64,000 bases of DNA from Candidatus Dechloromonas phosphorivorans (GTDB lineage: Bacteria > Pseudomonadota > Gammaproteobacteria > Burkholderiales > Rhodocyclaceae): positions 90,001 through 154,000 of the forward strand of contig JADKIP010000013.1 in assembly GCA_016721185.1 (NCBI GenBank), given 5' to 3'. Every line of letters begins with the position of its first letter. The stretch's first letter is position 1. Under the pieces are notes generated by a model. That model was not told the DNA's origin. It made no database searches and worked only from the letters and a program-made list of their open reading frames with translations. The translations under genes were made by a program, and so were the position numbers. Shown one piece after another: positions 41,410 through 50,094 of this stretch.

Positions 41410-41969
41410 TGCGCTGCTGGTTGGCTGCTTTGTGTTTTGCCATGCCCTTGGCGGTTTGTGCTGCTGATGAAACGGTTGCCATTTGTTACGGTTACGGCTG
41501 CCTGGCGCATGACGACGTTCAATATAGCCAGGCTCGGCTCGACGAAATCAGCCGTCTGATGAATGCTGCGGTCGACGCTGAAGAAGAGCGAAAAACCTTG
41601 GCAGCCGTTATTGGGCAACTTTACGCCTGGGCTGGCGAGCAGTCGGTCATCAAGAACGACCGTGGCGGCAATTACGCGGATGACGGTCCGGGCAAAATGG
41701 ATTGCATCGATCATTCGACGTCGACGACGCGGCTGCTCAAAATGCTTGAGGCGCGCGGTAATCTGCGCTGGCATCGTGTGCGGGAGGCCAATGTGCGGCA
41801 CTGGGGTTTCGTCTTTGCGACGCACTATTCAGCGGTAATTGAAGAAATTGGGGAGGGCGAGGGTGCGGACGGGCGCTTCGCCGTCGATAGCTGGTTTGTT
41901 GATAATGGACAAGCCGCGGTGGTTTTGCCGCTGGCTGAATGGAAGAAGGGGGCTGGGCCCGATGTCTGA
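41409..41969 (+). CDS. Exported protein of unknown function between nudJ and mnmA
   Basis: 186 residues with a clear signal peptide (MRCWLAALCFAMPLAVCAA). The mature part has two early Cys (ICYGYGC), an acidic segment, CIDHSTSTTRLLKML and HYSAVIEEI...FAVDSWFVDNG. The Cys-Asp-His block together with the later His and DSW loosely recalls transglutaminase/papain-like folds (Cys-His-Asp), but I cannot confirm this. A dispersed-motif copy encodes MNAAVDAEEERK. It overlaps nudJ by one base and mnmA by eight, so is in the same operon. Confidence 0.72.
   Translation: MRCWLAALCFAMPLAVCAADETVAICYGYGCLAHDDVQYSQARLDEISRLMNAAVDAEEERKTLAAVIGQLYAWAGEQSVIKNDRGGNYADDGPGKMDCIDHSTSTTRLLKMLEARGNLRWHRVREANVRHWGFVFATHYSAVIEEIGEGEGADGRFAVDSWFVDNGQAAVVLPLAEWKKGAGPDV
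41563..41598 (+). repeat. Dispersed uptake-sequence-like motif, copy near 41.56 kb
   Basis: TGCTGCGGTCGACGC followed by TGAAGAAG and GCGAAAAACC tracts. It encodes NAAVDAEEERK in the exported unknown protein. Confidence 0.65.
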
Positions 41970-43059
41970 AAAAACTGTGGTGGTCGGCTTGTCCGGCGGC
42001 GTTGACTCCTCTGTGGCAGCTTTGTTGTTGAAACGCCAGGGCTGGAAGGTGATTGGCCTGTTCATGAAAAACTGGGAGGACGACGACACCGACGAGTATT
42101 GCTCGTCGCGCCAGGATTTAGTTGACGTGATGAGTGTTGCCGATCGCATCGGCATTGATGTTGAGGTGGTCAACTTTGCCGCCGAATATCGTGAACGCGT
42201 CTTCGCTGAATTTCTCCGCGAATACCAGGCTGGCCGGACGCCGAATCCGGATATTTTGTGTAATTCGGAAATCAAGTTCAAAGCCTTTCTTGATCACGCA
42301 ATGAAACTTGGCGCCGACAAAATCGCCACCGGTCACTACGCGGGTGTGCGCGAATTTAATGGCGAGTTTCAATTGCTCAAGGCCGAGGACGGCACCAAGG
42401 ATCAGAGCTATTTCCTCTACCGCCTGAATCAGGCACAACTCTCTAAAACACTCTTCCCGCTAGCTGATATTTACAAGCGTGAAGTGCGCAAGATCGCCGA
42501 GGCGGAGGGCCTGCATGTGGCTGCCAAGAAGGATTCGACCGGTATCTGCTTTATTGGTGAAAGGCCGTTCAAGGACTTTCTCAGTCGCTATCTGCCGCCC
42601 AAACAGGGCGAGATTCGCCGCCTTGATGATGGGAAGGTGATTGGTGAACACGATGGCCTGATGTTCCATACGCTTGGTCAGCGCAAGGGCCTGCATATCG
42701 GTGGCTTGAAGGAAAAAGGCCATCCCGGCGGTGGCGATCACGACGCCTGGTTTGTCGCGGGCAAGGATATGGAAAAAAATGTTTTGTATGTTGTGCAGGG
42801 TCACGATCACCCGGCCTTGCTGAAAGCTTCACTCGATGCCGAGCAGCTTTCCTGGATTTCCGGGCGCGAGCCGCATACGCACTGGGTTTATACCGCCAAG
42901 CCGCGCTATCGCACGGTGGACCAGCCCTGCGAGGTGGAACGGGTGGATGCCGAAAGCTGCACGATCAATTTCGCCGAGCCGCAATGGGCGCTGACACCGG
43001 GGCAATCGGTTGTTCTCTATGAAAGCCGGGTCTGCCTGGGCGGCGGTGTAATTCGCTGA
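41962..43059 (+). CDS. mnmA: tRNA-specific 2-thiouridylase
   Basis: 365 residues from ATG 41962; the frame is open for 41 codons upstream but these overlap the previous gene. PP-loop SGGVDSS binds ATP; the catalytic Cys pair lies in PDILCNSEIKF and DSTGICFIGE; GHYAGV and QRKGLHIGG are further MnmA motifs. It makes the 2-thio group of wobble s2U34 in tRNA Lys, Glu and Gln, using sulfur from the Tus/IscS relay. Confidence 0.96.
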   Translation: MSEKTVVVGLSGGVDSSVAALLLKRQGWKVIGLFMKNWEDDDTDEYCSSRQDLVDVMSVADRIGIDVEVVNFAAEYRERVFAEFLREYQAGRTPNPDILCNSEIKFKAFLDHAMKLGADKIATGHYAGVREFNGEFQLLKAEDGTKDQSYFLYRLNQAQLSKTLFPLADIYKREVRKIAEAEGLHVAAKKDSTGICFIGERPFKDFLSRYLPPKQGEIRRLDDGKVIGEHDGLMFHTLGQRKGLHIGGLKEKGHPGGGDHDAWFVAGKDMEKNVLYVVQGHDHPALLKASLDAEQLSWISGREPHTHWVYTAKPRYRTVDQPCEVERVDAESCTINFAEPQWALTPGQSVVLYESRVCLGGGVIR

Positions 43060-43065
43060 AAAGCG

Positions 43066-43088
43066 CAAGGGCGCCATCAGCGCCCTTG
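43066..43088 (+). terminator. Hairpin downstream of mnmA
   Basis: CAAGGGCGC and GCGCCCTTG form a perfect 9-bp stem with a CATCA loop just after the mnmA stop; no T-run follows, so termination is likely but not certain. Confidence 0.5.
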
Positions 43089-43217
43089 TCGTGAACCGTT
43101 GCCAGAAAGCGATGTGTTGCTGTTGTAAGTCAGCATCAAGGCGATGGGTATATGATTTGCAGCGTCAAGCGGACAGAGTGCCGCATCGTCACACCCACGC
43201 AGACAAAAGAGAGAAAT

Positions 43218-44363
43218 ATGAGCAATCAGGCACCCAGTGCGCGTATCCGCATGGGACAAACCTCTGCAGATGATCCGGGCGATGCTGTTGAGGCATTTTT
43301 CCAGGCCGTGCAGCAAGCACAGTCGGCGCTGGTGGTTTTTTTCTGTTCCCCAAAATACGACCTGGATGCCTTGGCTAGTGAGTTGAACCGTCGCTTCGCA
43401 GGAGTGCCCGTCATTGGTTGTACCACTGCCGGTGAAATCGGGCCGGCCGGTTACCTTTCTGGCAGCCTCTCCGGTTTCAGCCTGCCGGCAGCCAGCTTCA
43501 CCGTTGCCACCGATTTGCTCACCGATTTGCAGCACTTCGAGATCGGCCAGGGCCAAGCGCTTGCCCAAACGCTGCGGCAAAAAATCGAGGGCAATACGCC
43601 GGAAAGCAAGGTCAGCAATAGCTTTGCTTTCCTGATGATCGACGGCTTGTCGGTCCGTGAAGAGGCGGTGGCCCGAGCCATTCAGAGCGCGCTTGGCAGA
43701 ATTCCCTTATTCGGCGGTTCGGCTGGTGACGATCTGAAATTCGAGCGCACCTGGGTCTTTCATCAGGGGGCCTTTCACACGGATGCGGCGCTGCTCGCCG
43801 TGATCAATACCTCGCTACCATTCCAGGCCTTCAAAACCCAGCATTTCGTCAGCGAGGCTGAGCGCCTGGTTGTTACCGAGGCCGATGCGCCGAATCGCAT
43901 CGTGCGCGAGATCAATGGCTTGCCGGCCGCAGAAGAGTATGCCCGGCTGGTTGGTACCGATTTCGACCACCTCAATCCGGCGCATTTCGCCGCTTCTCCG
44001 GTCGTTGTTGTGATTGACGGCACCGACTATGTTCGTTCGATCCAGAAGGTTAATCCGGATGGCAGCCTGACCTTGTTCAGCGCCATTGATGAGGGGCTGG
44101 TTTTCCGCGTGGCCCGCGGCGACAACCTGCTCGGCAATCTGGAAAAAAAGCTGGAAGAGTTAACCGCGCTGATCGGCGAACCGCAATTGCTGATTACCTG
44201 CGATTGCATCCTGCGCAATCTGGAGATTTCTGGGCTTGGGCAGAAAGAAGCGGTGGGCAACTTGCTAAAGCGTTATAACGCCGTCGGATTCAGTACCTAC
44301 GGTGAACAGTTCGGGGGTGTCCATGTCAATCAGACGCTGACCGGCATCGCGATAGGTAGCTGA
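43218..44363 (+). CDS. FIST-domain sensory protein
   Basis: 381 residues from ATG 43218 (AGAGAGAAAT upstream). The FIST N domain (about 20-215, with VIGCTTAGEIGPAGY and LFGGSAGDD) and FIST C domain (about 220-360) make up the whole protein. FIST proteins are intracellular sensors thought to bind small ligands such as amino acids, and typically partner kinases or cyclases. The next gene, one base downstream, is a histidine kinase, so the two likely formed a sensing pair. Confidence 0.92.
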   Translation: MSNQAPSARIRMGQTSADDPGDAVEAFFQAVQQAQSALVVFFCSPKYDLDALASELNRRFAGVPVIGCTTAGEIGPAGYLSGSLSGFSLPAASFTVATDLLTDLQHFEIGQGQALAQTLRQKIEGNTPESKVSNSFAFLMIDGLSVREEAVARAIQSALGRIPLFGGSAGDDLKFERTWVFHQGAFHTDAALLAVINTSLPFQAFKTQHFVSEAERLVVTEADAPNRIVREINGLPAAEEYARLVGTDFDHLNPAHFAASPVVVVIDGTDYVRSIQKVNPDGSLTLFSAIDEGLVFRVARGDNLLGNLEKKLEELTALIGEPQLLITCDCILRNLEISGLGQKEAVGNLLKRYNAVGFSTYGEQFGGVHVNQTLTGIAIGS

Positions 44364-44364
44364 G

Positions 44365-45462
44365 ATGGTGGAAAACGAAGAGGCTGCCCTGCGCGCCGAG
44401 ATAGCCCGTCTCAACAAGATGGTCGTTGCCTTGATGAACCGTGCCGAGCGGGCGATGAGCGCCCAGGGCTCGGATTTCGGGTTGTTTCAATCGACGGTGA
44501 TTCTCGAACGCCAGGTTCAGGAGCGCACGAAGGCCCTGGAGGCTGCGCTCCAGGAAAACGAGAAAATCAATCGTGCCATGCAACGCGCCAAGGAACAACT
44601 GGAGCAAGAGAAGGATGCGCAGCGCAAGCTCATCCGCAAGCTTGAAGAATCCGACAAGCAGTTGTTGCAATCCGAAAAGCTGGCATCGATCGGTCAATTG
44701 GCGGCAGGTGTTGCCCACGAGATAAACAACCCGATCGGCTTCGTCAATTCCAATTTGGGGACGCTGAAAAACTACGCCAATGACCTGCTGCGGCTGATTG
44801 CCGCCTACGAAGCAGTCGAGCCGTTGCTTCCCGCCTCGTTGCCGACCGAGCAACTCGCAACGGTGCGCAAGCAGATCGATCTTGCCTACCTGCGTGAGGA
44901 CATTGTCAGCCTGATCGCTGAGTCGATCGATGGTACGACGCGGGTTCGCCAGATCGTCTAGGATCTGCGCGATTTCTCGCGGACCGGCCAGATCGACTGG
45001 GCATTTGCCGATCTGCACGCCGGTCTTGAAAGCACGATTAATCTGGTCTGGAACGAACTAAAGTTCAAGGCCGACGTCGTGCGCGAGTACGGTGACCTGC
45101 CGCTGGTCGAATGTATTCCTTCGCAGATCAATCAGGTCTTCATGAACCTGCTGGTCAACGCCGCCAACGCTATTGCCCAGCGCGGCACGATCACACTGCG
45201 CAGTGGCCGGGAAGACGATCAGGTCTGGATTTCGGTGACCGACACCGGGATTGGCATTCCAGCGGAGCAACTATCGAAAATTTTCGATCCATTTTTCACC
45301 ACAAAACCCATCGGTCAAGGTACCGGGTTGGGCCTGTCGGTCTCCTACGGCATCGTCAACAAACACGGTGGGCACATCCACGTCGACAGTCAGCCCGGGC
45401 AGGGCACTACCATGACCATCTCGCTGCCGATCAAACGCGTTCCAGAGGCCATCGCACCATAG
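44365..45462 (+). pseudogene. Sensor histidine kinase interrupted by an in-frame amber codon
   Basis: One continuous frame of 366 codons broken only by TAG at 44959-44961. The part before has a coiled coil (about 50-105) and HisKA with the phosphorylated His in AAGVAHEINNPIGF. The stop falls in RVRQIV-stop-DLRDFSR, where kinases of this class have IVQDLRDFSR, so a CAG to TAG change is the simplest reading. After it the ATPase domain is intact: N box NLLVNAANAI, G1 DTGIGIP, G2 GTGLGLS. No ribosome site restarts the second half. Either a recent nonsense mutation, a sequencing error or amber readthrough. It pairs with the FIST gene upstream. Confidence 0.85.
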
Positions 45463-45513
45463 GCTGAATTTCAAACTCTGGCCGGTGGCATTGAAGTCGT
45501 TCGTCAAACGCGA

Positions 45514-46092
45514 TCAGGCCTCGCCGGTGCGCATTTCGGAGTTTTCAATGACGACGCAGAAAGCTTGTAGCAGTTCGGGGTCATGCTTGATCCCGGCGTC
45601 GTCGTGCAGGATGTTCATCACTTCCTGATGGGTTCGGGCTTTGTGATAGGGGCGGGAAACGGCCATCGCGTCGTAATTGTCGGCGAGCGCAATAATGCGC
45701 GAACATAGCGGTATATCCTCACCCGCCAAGCCATCCGGGTAGCCCGAGCCATTGAAGTTTTCATGATGATGGCGGACAACCTGGGCGATCTCTGGTGAGT
45801 ACTTGTCGCCGATGGCGCGAACGATGCGTTCGCCGATCAATGGGTGTTGTTTCATGATTGCCCATTCACTCGCTTCAAATGCCGCCGGTTTGCTCAGAAC
45901 GTTGTCCGGGATGCCGATTTTGCCGATGTCGTGGAACTGGGCGCCCATCGCCAGTACTTCAAGTTCGCGTTCAGAAAGATTGAGGTGACTGCCTATTTCG
46001 ATAGCAAGCCGAACCACGCGGTCAGAGTGCAGAAGGGTATTGCTATCCCGCTCGCCGAGGGCGACGGCCAATGATCGGGCGATATTATCCAT
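45514..46092 (-). CDS. HD-GYP domain protein
   Basis: 192 residues, almost entirely an HD-GYP domain: HSDRVVRLA, HDIGKIGIPDNVL (metal-binding HD), HHHENFNGSGYPDGLAGEDIPLCSRI (GYP motif) and LADNYDAM. Such domains hydrolyse cyclic di-GMP. There is no attached receiver or sensor, so regulation would come from partners; it is convergent with the kinase. Cytosolic. Confidence 0.92.
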   Translation of the reverse strand: MDNIARSLAVALGERDSNTLLHSDRVVRLAIEIGSHLNLSERELEVLAMGAQFHDIGKIGIPDNVLSKPAAFEASEWAIMKQHPLIGERIVRAIGDKYSPEIAQVVRHHHENFNGSGYPDGLAGEDIPLCSRIIALADNYDAMAVSRPYHKARTHQEVMNILHDDAGIKHDPELLQAFCVVIENSEMRTGEA

Positions 46093-46187
46093 GAGCGCTC
46101 AGTACTTCCTCGGGTTGAACTTCAAACCATATCAACAGTTAATTCGTTGAAGTATGCCCATATTGACTCAAAGTGGGATGCGAGGTT

Positions 46188-46262
46188 GCATTTCTGGCTC
46201 GGAAAAGCGAAAAATATCGCATCCAGAAATGCCAAGGGGCGCCTGTTGGCGCCCCGAGTTTT
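46188..46262. terminator. Two hairpins between HD-GYP and GST genes
   Basis: GCATTTCTGG/CCAGAAATGC (46188-46197, 46223-46232) is followed by GGGGCGCC-TGTT-GGCGCCCC (46236-46255) with GAGTTTTATT after it. The second is a likely terminator; its T-run is on the plus strand, while the GST gene ending at 46280 reads the other way, so it may be bidirectional. Confidence 0.5.
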
Positions 46263-46279
46263 ATTGCAGCAAATATTTC

Positions 46280-46888
46280 TCAGTCATGCGGCACGGTGTC
46301 CGCAAACGAGGTGCGTTGCATCAGTTTGGCGTAGAGCTTGCCCAGATTGGGATGAGTTTCCTGCCAGTTGATCTCGGCAAAGCGGAAATTTAAATAGCCT
46401 AATGCCGTACCCGCACCGATGTCGGCCATTGAAAAATGGGTACCGACACAGAAGGGCTTTTCTCCAAGTTCCTCAGCCATGAACTCCAGGCTGCGGATGA
46501 CCTTGGTGCGCTGCCGCTCGATCCAGTCCTTGCTCTGCTGTTCTGGCGGGCGCTTGGCTTCGAGAAAGGTAGTCGCGGCAGCATCGCAGATACCGTCAGC
46601 CAGCGCTTCCCAGCGCTTGACTTCGGTCCGTTCGCGGTTGGGGGCGGGAAAGAGTTTGTTGTTGGGCGTCACGTTGTCGATGTACTCGACAATGACCCGC
46701 GAGTCGAAGAGCGGGGTTTCGTCGTCCAGCAGCAGTACGGGGATTTTGCCAAGCGGATTGATGTTGGGCACCTTGCTGTCGGCCAGCCAAGGTGAATCAA
46801 TGACGAAATCGTATTCCATCTTTTTTTCGGCCAGCACAACACGTACTTTGCGTGCAAACGGGCTGGTATGGGAGCCGATCAGCTTCAT
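46280..46888 (-). CDS. Glutathione S-transferase family protein
   Basis: 202 residues from ATG at 46888 (MKLIGSHTSPFARKVRVVL); another Met directly precedes it. The N-terminal thioredoxin-like domain has the SPFARKVR active-site region, NPLGKIPVLLLDDE with the cis-Pro, and FDSRVIVEYID (glutathione contacts). The C-terminal helical domain follows from about 90, with GTHFSMADIGAGTAL. A cytosolic enzyme of the YibF-like group; the substrate is unknown. Confidence 0.9.
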   Translation of the reverse strand: MKLIGSHTSPFARKVRVVLAEKKMEYDFVIDSPWLADSKVPNINPLGKIPVLLLDDETPLFDSRVIVEYIDNVTPNNKLFPAPNRERTEVKRWEALADGICDAAATTFLEAKRPPEQQSKDWIERQRTKVIRSLEFMAEELGEKPFCVGTHFSMADIGAGTALGYLNFRFAEINWQETHPNLGKLYAKLMQRTSFADTVPHD

Positions 46889-46984
46889 CATATGCTCTCT
46901 GATTTGAGGAGGAACGATTATAGCGTATGGCGCAGTGGTTCGCCGGGCAGGTAAAATTGCAGGCTTACTGAAAAGGATGCCTTT

Positions 46985-48367
46985 ATGACTTTCAATCCCT
47001 CGGCTGCCCAATTTTTGACCGCTATTTCCCCGCTCGATGGCCGCTATGCTGCCAAGGTTGACGCCCTACGCGAACATTTTTCCGAATATGGCCTGATTCG
47101 TTGCCGCCTGCTGGTTGAGATCGAGTGGCTGAAAGCACTCGCCGCCGAGCCGCACTTTACGGAAATTGCTGCTTTTTCGGCGTCGACCGTAGCCGAACTG
47201 GATGCACTGGTTGCGAACTTCGGGCCGGAGCAGGCGGCCGAAGTGAAAGCCGAAGAAGCCGTCACCAATCACGACGTCAAGGCGCTGGAATACTGGATCA
47301 AGAAAAACACCAAGGGCAATGCCGAAGTGACCAAGGTCAGCGAGTTCATTCACTTTGCCTGCACCTCCGAAGACATCAACAACCTGTCGCACGCGCTGAT
47401 GTGCAAAGGTGCCCGCGAGCAGGCCATGTTGCCGATGATCGATAAACTGCTTGCCCGTTTGAAAGAGCTGGCGCATGTCAACGCCGAAGTGCCGATGATG
47501 AGCCGCACCCACGGTCAGCCGGCCACGCCGACGACGCTGGGCAAGGAAATGGCCAACGTCGCCTATCGTCTGGAACGCGCTCGCAGCCGTATCGCGGCGG
47601 TTGAGCTGCTCGGCAAGATCAACGGCGCCGTCGGCAACTACAACGCCCATTTGATTGCTTACCCCGGTTACGACTGGGAAGGTTTTGCCAAGCGTTTCGT
47701 CGAATCGCTCGGCCTGACGTTCAATCCGTACACCATCCAGATCGAACCGCATGATGCGCTGGCTGAGTTGTTTGATGCCTTTGCCCGCGCCAACAGCATC
47801 CTGATTGACTTCGACCGCGATGTCTGGGGCTACATCTCTCTCGGTTTCTTCAAGCAAAAGGTCAAGGCGGGTGAAATTGGTTCATCGACCATGCCGCATA
47901 AAGTTAATCCGATCGATTTCGAGAATTCGGAAGGCAACCTTGGCTTGGCGAATGCTGTCCTCAAGCACCTCGCCGAAAAACTGCCGATTTCCCGCTGGCA
48001 GCGCGATCTGACCGATTCCACCGTGCTCCGCAATATGGGTGTCGGCCTCGGTTATTCGCTGCTCGCCTATGATTCACTGCTGAAAGGCATGAGCAAGCTG
48101 GAGGTTAATGTCGACAACATGAAGGCTGATCTCGACGCCAATTGGGAATTGTTGGCCGAGCCAATCCAGACAGTGATGCGTCGTTATGCCGTGCCGAACG
48201 CTTACGAAAAGCTCAAGGAACTGACCCGCGGCACCCGTGTTTCCCGCGAGGGTATGCAGGCTTTTGTCTCGACACTGGAAATTCCTGCTGATGCCAAGGC
48301 TGAACTGCTCAAGCTGACGCCGTGGGATTACACCGGCAAAGCGGCTGAACTGGCGAAGCGCATTTAA
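46985..48367 (+). CDS. purB: Adenylosuccinate lyase
   Basis: 460 residues; AAAAGGATG upstream. A fumarase-superfamily lyase acting twice in purine synthesis (SAICAR and adenylosuccinate cleavage). The family signature SSTMPHKVNPIDFENSEGN carries the catalytic Ser loop; TSEDINNLSHAL and SRTHGQPATPTTLGKE hold substrate residues. The length matches the E. coli-type enzyme (456). A dispersed-motif copy encodes AAFSASTVAEL near residue 70. Directly followed by a small zinc-ribbon gene with no gap. Confidence 0.96.
   Translation: MTFNPSAAQFLTAISPLDGRYAAKVDALREHFSEYGLIRCRLLVEIEWLKALAAEPHFTEIAAFSASTVAELDALVANFGPEQAAEVKAEEAVTNHDVKALEYWIKKNTKGNAEVTKVSEFIHFACTSEDINNLSHALMCKGAREQAMLPMIDKLLARLKELAHVNAEVPMMSRTHGQPATPTTLGKEMANVAYRLERARSRIAAVELLGKINGAVGNYNAHLIAYPGYDWEGFAKRFVESLGLTFNPYTIQIEPHDALAELFDAFARANSILIDFDRDVWGYISLGFFKQKVKAGEIGSSTMPHKVNPIDFENSEGNLGLANAVLKHLAEKLPISRWQRDLTDSTVLRNMGVGLGYSLLAYDSLLKGMSKLEVNVDNMKADLDANWELLAEPIQTVMRRYAVPNAYEKLKELTRGTRVSREGMQAFVSTLEIPADAKAELLKLTPWDYTGKAAELAKRI
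47172..47193 (-). repeat. Dispersed uptake-sequence-like motif, copy in purB
   Basis: CTTTTTCGGCGTCGACCGTAGC, sharing the exact TTTTTCGGCGTCGACCG string with the copies at 9291 and 28930. It encodes FSASTVAEL. Confidence 0.65.
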
Positions 48368-48643
48368 ATGCAGTGCAGCAAATGTGGGCAGGAAGTGCCG
48401 GCGGATGCAATTTACTGCCCGCACTGCACCGGCGAGTACAAGACCACGGATAAAGAGGTGATCCGTGGTGGCGTCCGAGGGGGGCTGATCGGGCTGGCCA
48501 TCGGTCTGGTGCCGGCCATCATCTTGCTCGTCATCTTTGGCGTCGAGCGCGGCGTCAAGGCGATCGCTTTTATCATACCGGTCACTACTTTTACGACGGG
48601 CCTGATCATCGGGCTGGTCAAAGCCAAACGGGAATGGAAATAA
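48368..48643 (+). CDS. Zinc-ribbon membrane protein
   Basis: 91 residues. The ATG follows the purB stop with no gap. An N-terminal zinc ribbon (CSKCGQEVPADAIYCPHC) is followed by two membrane helices (GLIGLAIGLVPAIILLVIFG and AIAFIIPVTTFTTGLIIGLV) and a basic tail. It is probably an inner-membrane protein with a cytosolic zinc knuckle. I do not know its function; position suggests co-transcription with purB. Confidence 0.78.
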   Translation: MQCSKCGQEVPADAIYCPHCTGEYKTTDKEVIRGGVRGGLIGLAIGLVPAIILLVIFGVERGVKAIAFIIPVTTFTTGLIIGLVKAKREWK

Positions 48644-48960
48644 TGTCTTTTGCTGAGAATCTGAAGAAACTCCCCGGGATTTCCCATATTGCTGCGGTCA
48701 ACCTGCTCGACAAGGCAGAAACCGTGGTTGCCAGCATTGAAAACAAGGCAGGTAGCCAGGGTTCGCTGGCGGTGTATAACCATCTGGCCCAAACCTATGG
48801 CTCGATTAATCTTGAAGCAGCCAAAAAGGGTCTGGAGATTTTTGCCGAGCATACGGATGACGCACGGACCAACCCGGGCAAGCATCCGAATATTGACCGT
48901 TTGATCGCCATCGAGCAGGGCGGCCCGGCCTTGCGCGTAAAGCATGTATTTGCCGTGTAG
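48643..48960 (+). CDS. DUF2322 family protein
   Basis: 105 residues from ATG 48643, overlapping the preceding stop by one base (TAATG). An in-frame ATG at 48634 is less likely. FAENLKKLPGISHIAAVNLLD, VVASIENKAGSQGSLAVYNHLAQTYG and NPGKHPNIDRL match DUF2322, a small soluble family without assigned function. A full dispersed-motif copy encodes its HIAAVNLL segment. End of the purB transcription unit. Confidence 0.78.
   Translation: MSFAENLKKLPGISHIAAVNLLDKAETVVASIENKAGSQGSLAVYNHLAQTYGSINLEAAKKGLEIFAEHTDDARTNPGKHPNIDRLIAIEQGGPALRVKHVFAV
48689..48716 (+). repeat. Dispersed uptake-sequence-like motif, copy in DUF2322 gene
   Basis: Core TTGCTGCGGTCAAC at 48689-48702 is exact, but the following sequence lacks clear A/T tracts. 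Confidence 0.5.
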
Positions 48961-48996
48961 CGATTGACCGTTTCGTCTCGTCACCCAGGGAGTTGC

Positions 48997-50094
48997 TTAT
49001 CCGGCGATGAACTGGTCGCGAGAAAGCGCCTCCATCTGCTGCTGAAATTCGGGGTAGATGGCGATGAAATGGTCGACCAGTTGCGGGTCGAACTGAGTGC
49101 CGGCGCTGCCCCGGATGATTGCCAGGGCATCTGCTGCTGAAAAAGCCCGCTTGTAGGGCCGCTCCGAGGTGAGTGCATCATAAACGTCGATGATGGCCGT
49201 GATGCGCCCCTCAATCGGGATTTGCTCGCCGACCAGACCGGACGGATAGCCATTGCCATCCCAGCGTTCGTGGTGGGTAAAGGCAATTTCCCGGGCCATC
49301 TTGGTGACGTCGGCGTTGTAGTCGCCAAGGATATCCACGCCGAACTGGCAATGTATCTTGATTTCCTCAAACTCCTCCGGTGTCAATTTTCCCGGTTTGA
49401 GCAATAGCTGGTCGGAAATGCCGATCTTTCCAATGTCGTGCATCATCGCCGCATAACGGATCAGTTCAGTCTGCTGGCGCGGTAGGCCGGCGGCACGGGC
49501 CAGCATGTGGCAGCCAATGGAAACCCGAAAAATATGCGACCCGGTGTCGCTGTCCCTGAACTCACCGGCTCGGGCCAGGCAGCGTACCAGTTCGAACTGG
49601 GTCTCGATCAGCTGCTCGGTGCGTTGCGTCACCAGTTCTTCCAGGCGCTCCGCTTCACCTTCCCTGTCTTGGTAGAGAAAGCGGCTTTCCAGCGCATTTC
49701 GGATGCGGCACAGTACCTCGTCGGTATCGAAGGGTTTGACCAGATAATCGCGGGCGCCGAGCGACAGGGCGGCCAGTCGTGTTTCGCGCTCGGTTTGTGC
49801 GGTCAGGACGATGACTTGCAAACCTTCCTGATGGATCGACTCCTGCAGCAAGGTCAGAACCGACAGGCCATCAAGGATCGGCATACGCATGTCGAGGAGA
49901 ATAAGATCCAGCGGCGCGCTGTCCATGCGCTCAAGCACCAGGGTCGGGTCGGTAATGCCTTCGACATGCTGATAACCGGCTTCAGCGAGGAATACCTCCA
50001 ATAACCGGACATTCCCGGGCTGGTCGTCAACGACGAGAATGCGGGCATTGTGGAAGCGCTCTTTCGGGAGGGCCGATTTTCGCTGAATTGTCAT
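48997..50094 (-). CDS. Response regulator with HD-GYP output
   Basis: 365 residues from ATG at 50094, which overlaps the upstream kinase stop by four bases. The receiver domain (about 18-135) has VVDDQPGN acidic pocket, phospho-acceptor Asp in LILLDMRMP and Lys in LVKPFD. The HD-GYP domain (about 170-360) has MMHDIGKIGISD and HHERWDGNGYPSGLVGE. Phosphorylation probably controls hydrolysis of cyclic di-GMP. The adjacent kinase is the likely partner. RpfG-like. Confidence 0.93.
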   Translation of the reverse strand: MTIQRKSALPKERFHNARILVVDDQPGNVRLLEVFLAEAGYQHVEGITDPTLVLERMDSAPLDLILLDMRMPILDGLSVLTLLQESIHQEGLQVIVLTAQTERETRLAALSLGARDYLVKPFDTDEVLCRIRNALESRFLYQDREGEAERLEELVTQRTEQLIETQFELVRCLARAGEFRDSDTGSHIFRVSIGCHMLARAAGLPRQQTELIRYAAMMHDIGKIGISDQLLLKPGKLTPEEFEEIKIHCQFGVDILGDYNADVTKMAREIAFTHHERWDGNGYPSGLVGEQIPIEGRITAIIDVYDALTSERPYKRAFSAADALAIIRGSAGTQFDPQLVDHFIAIYPEFQQQMEALSRDQFIAG

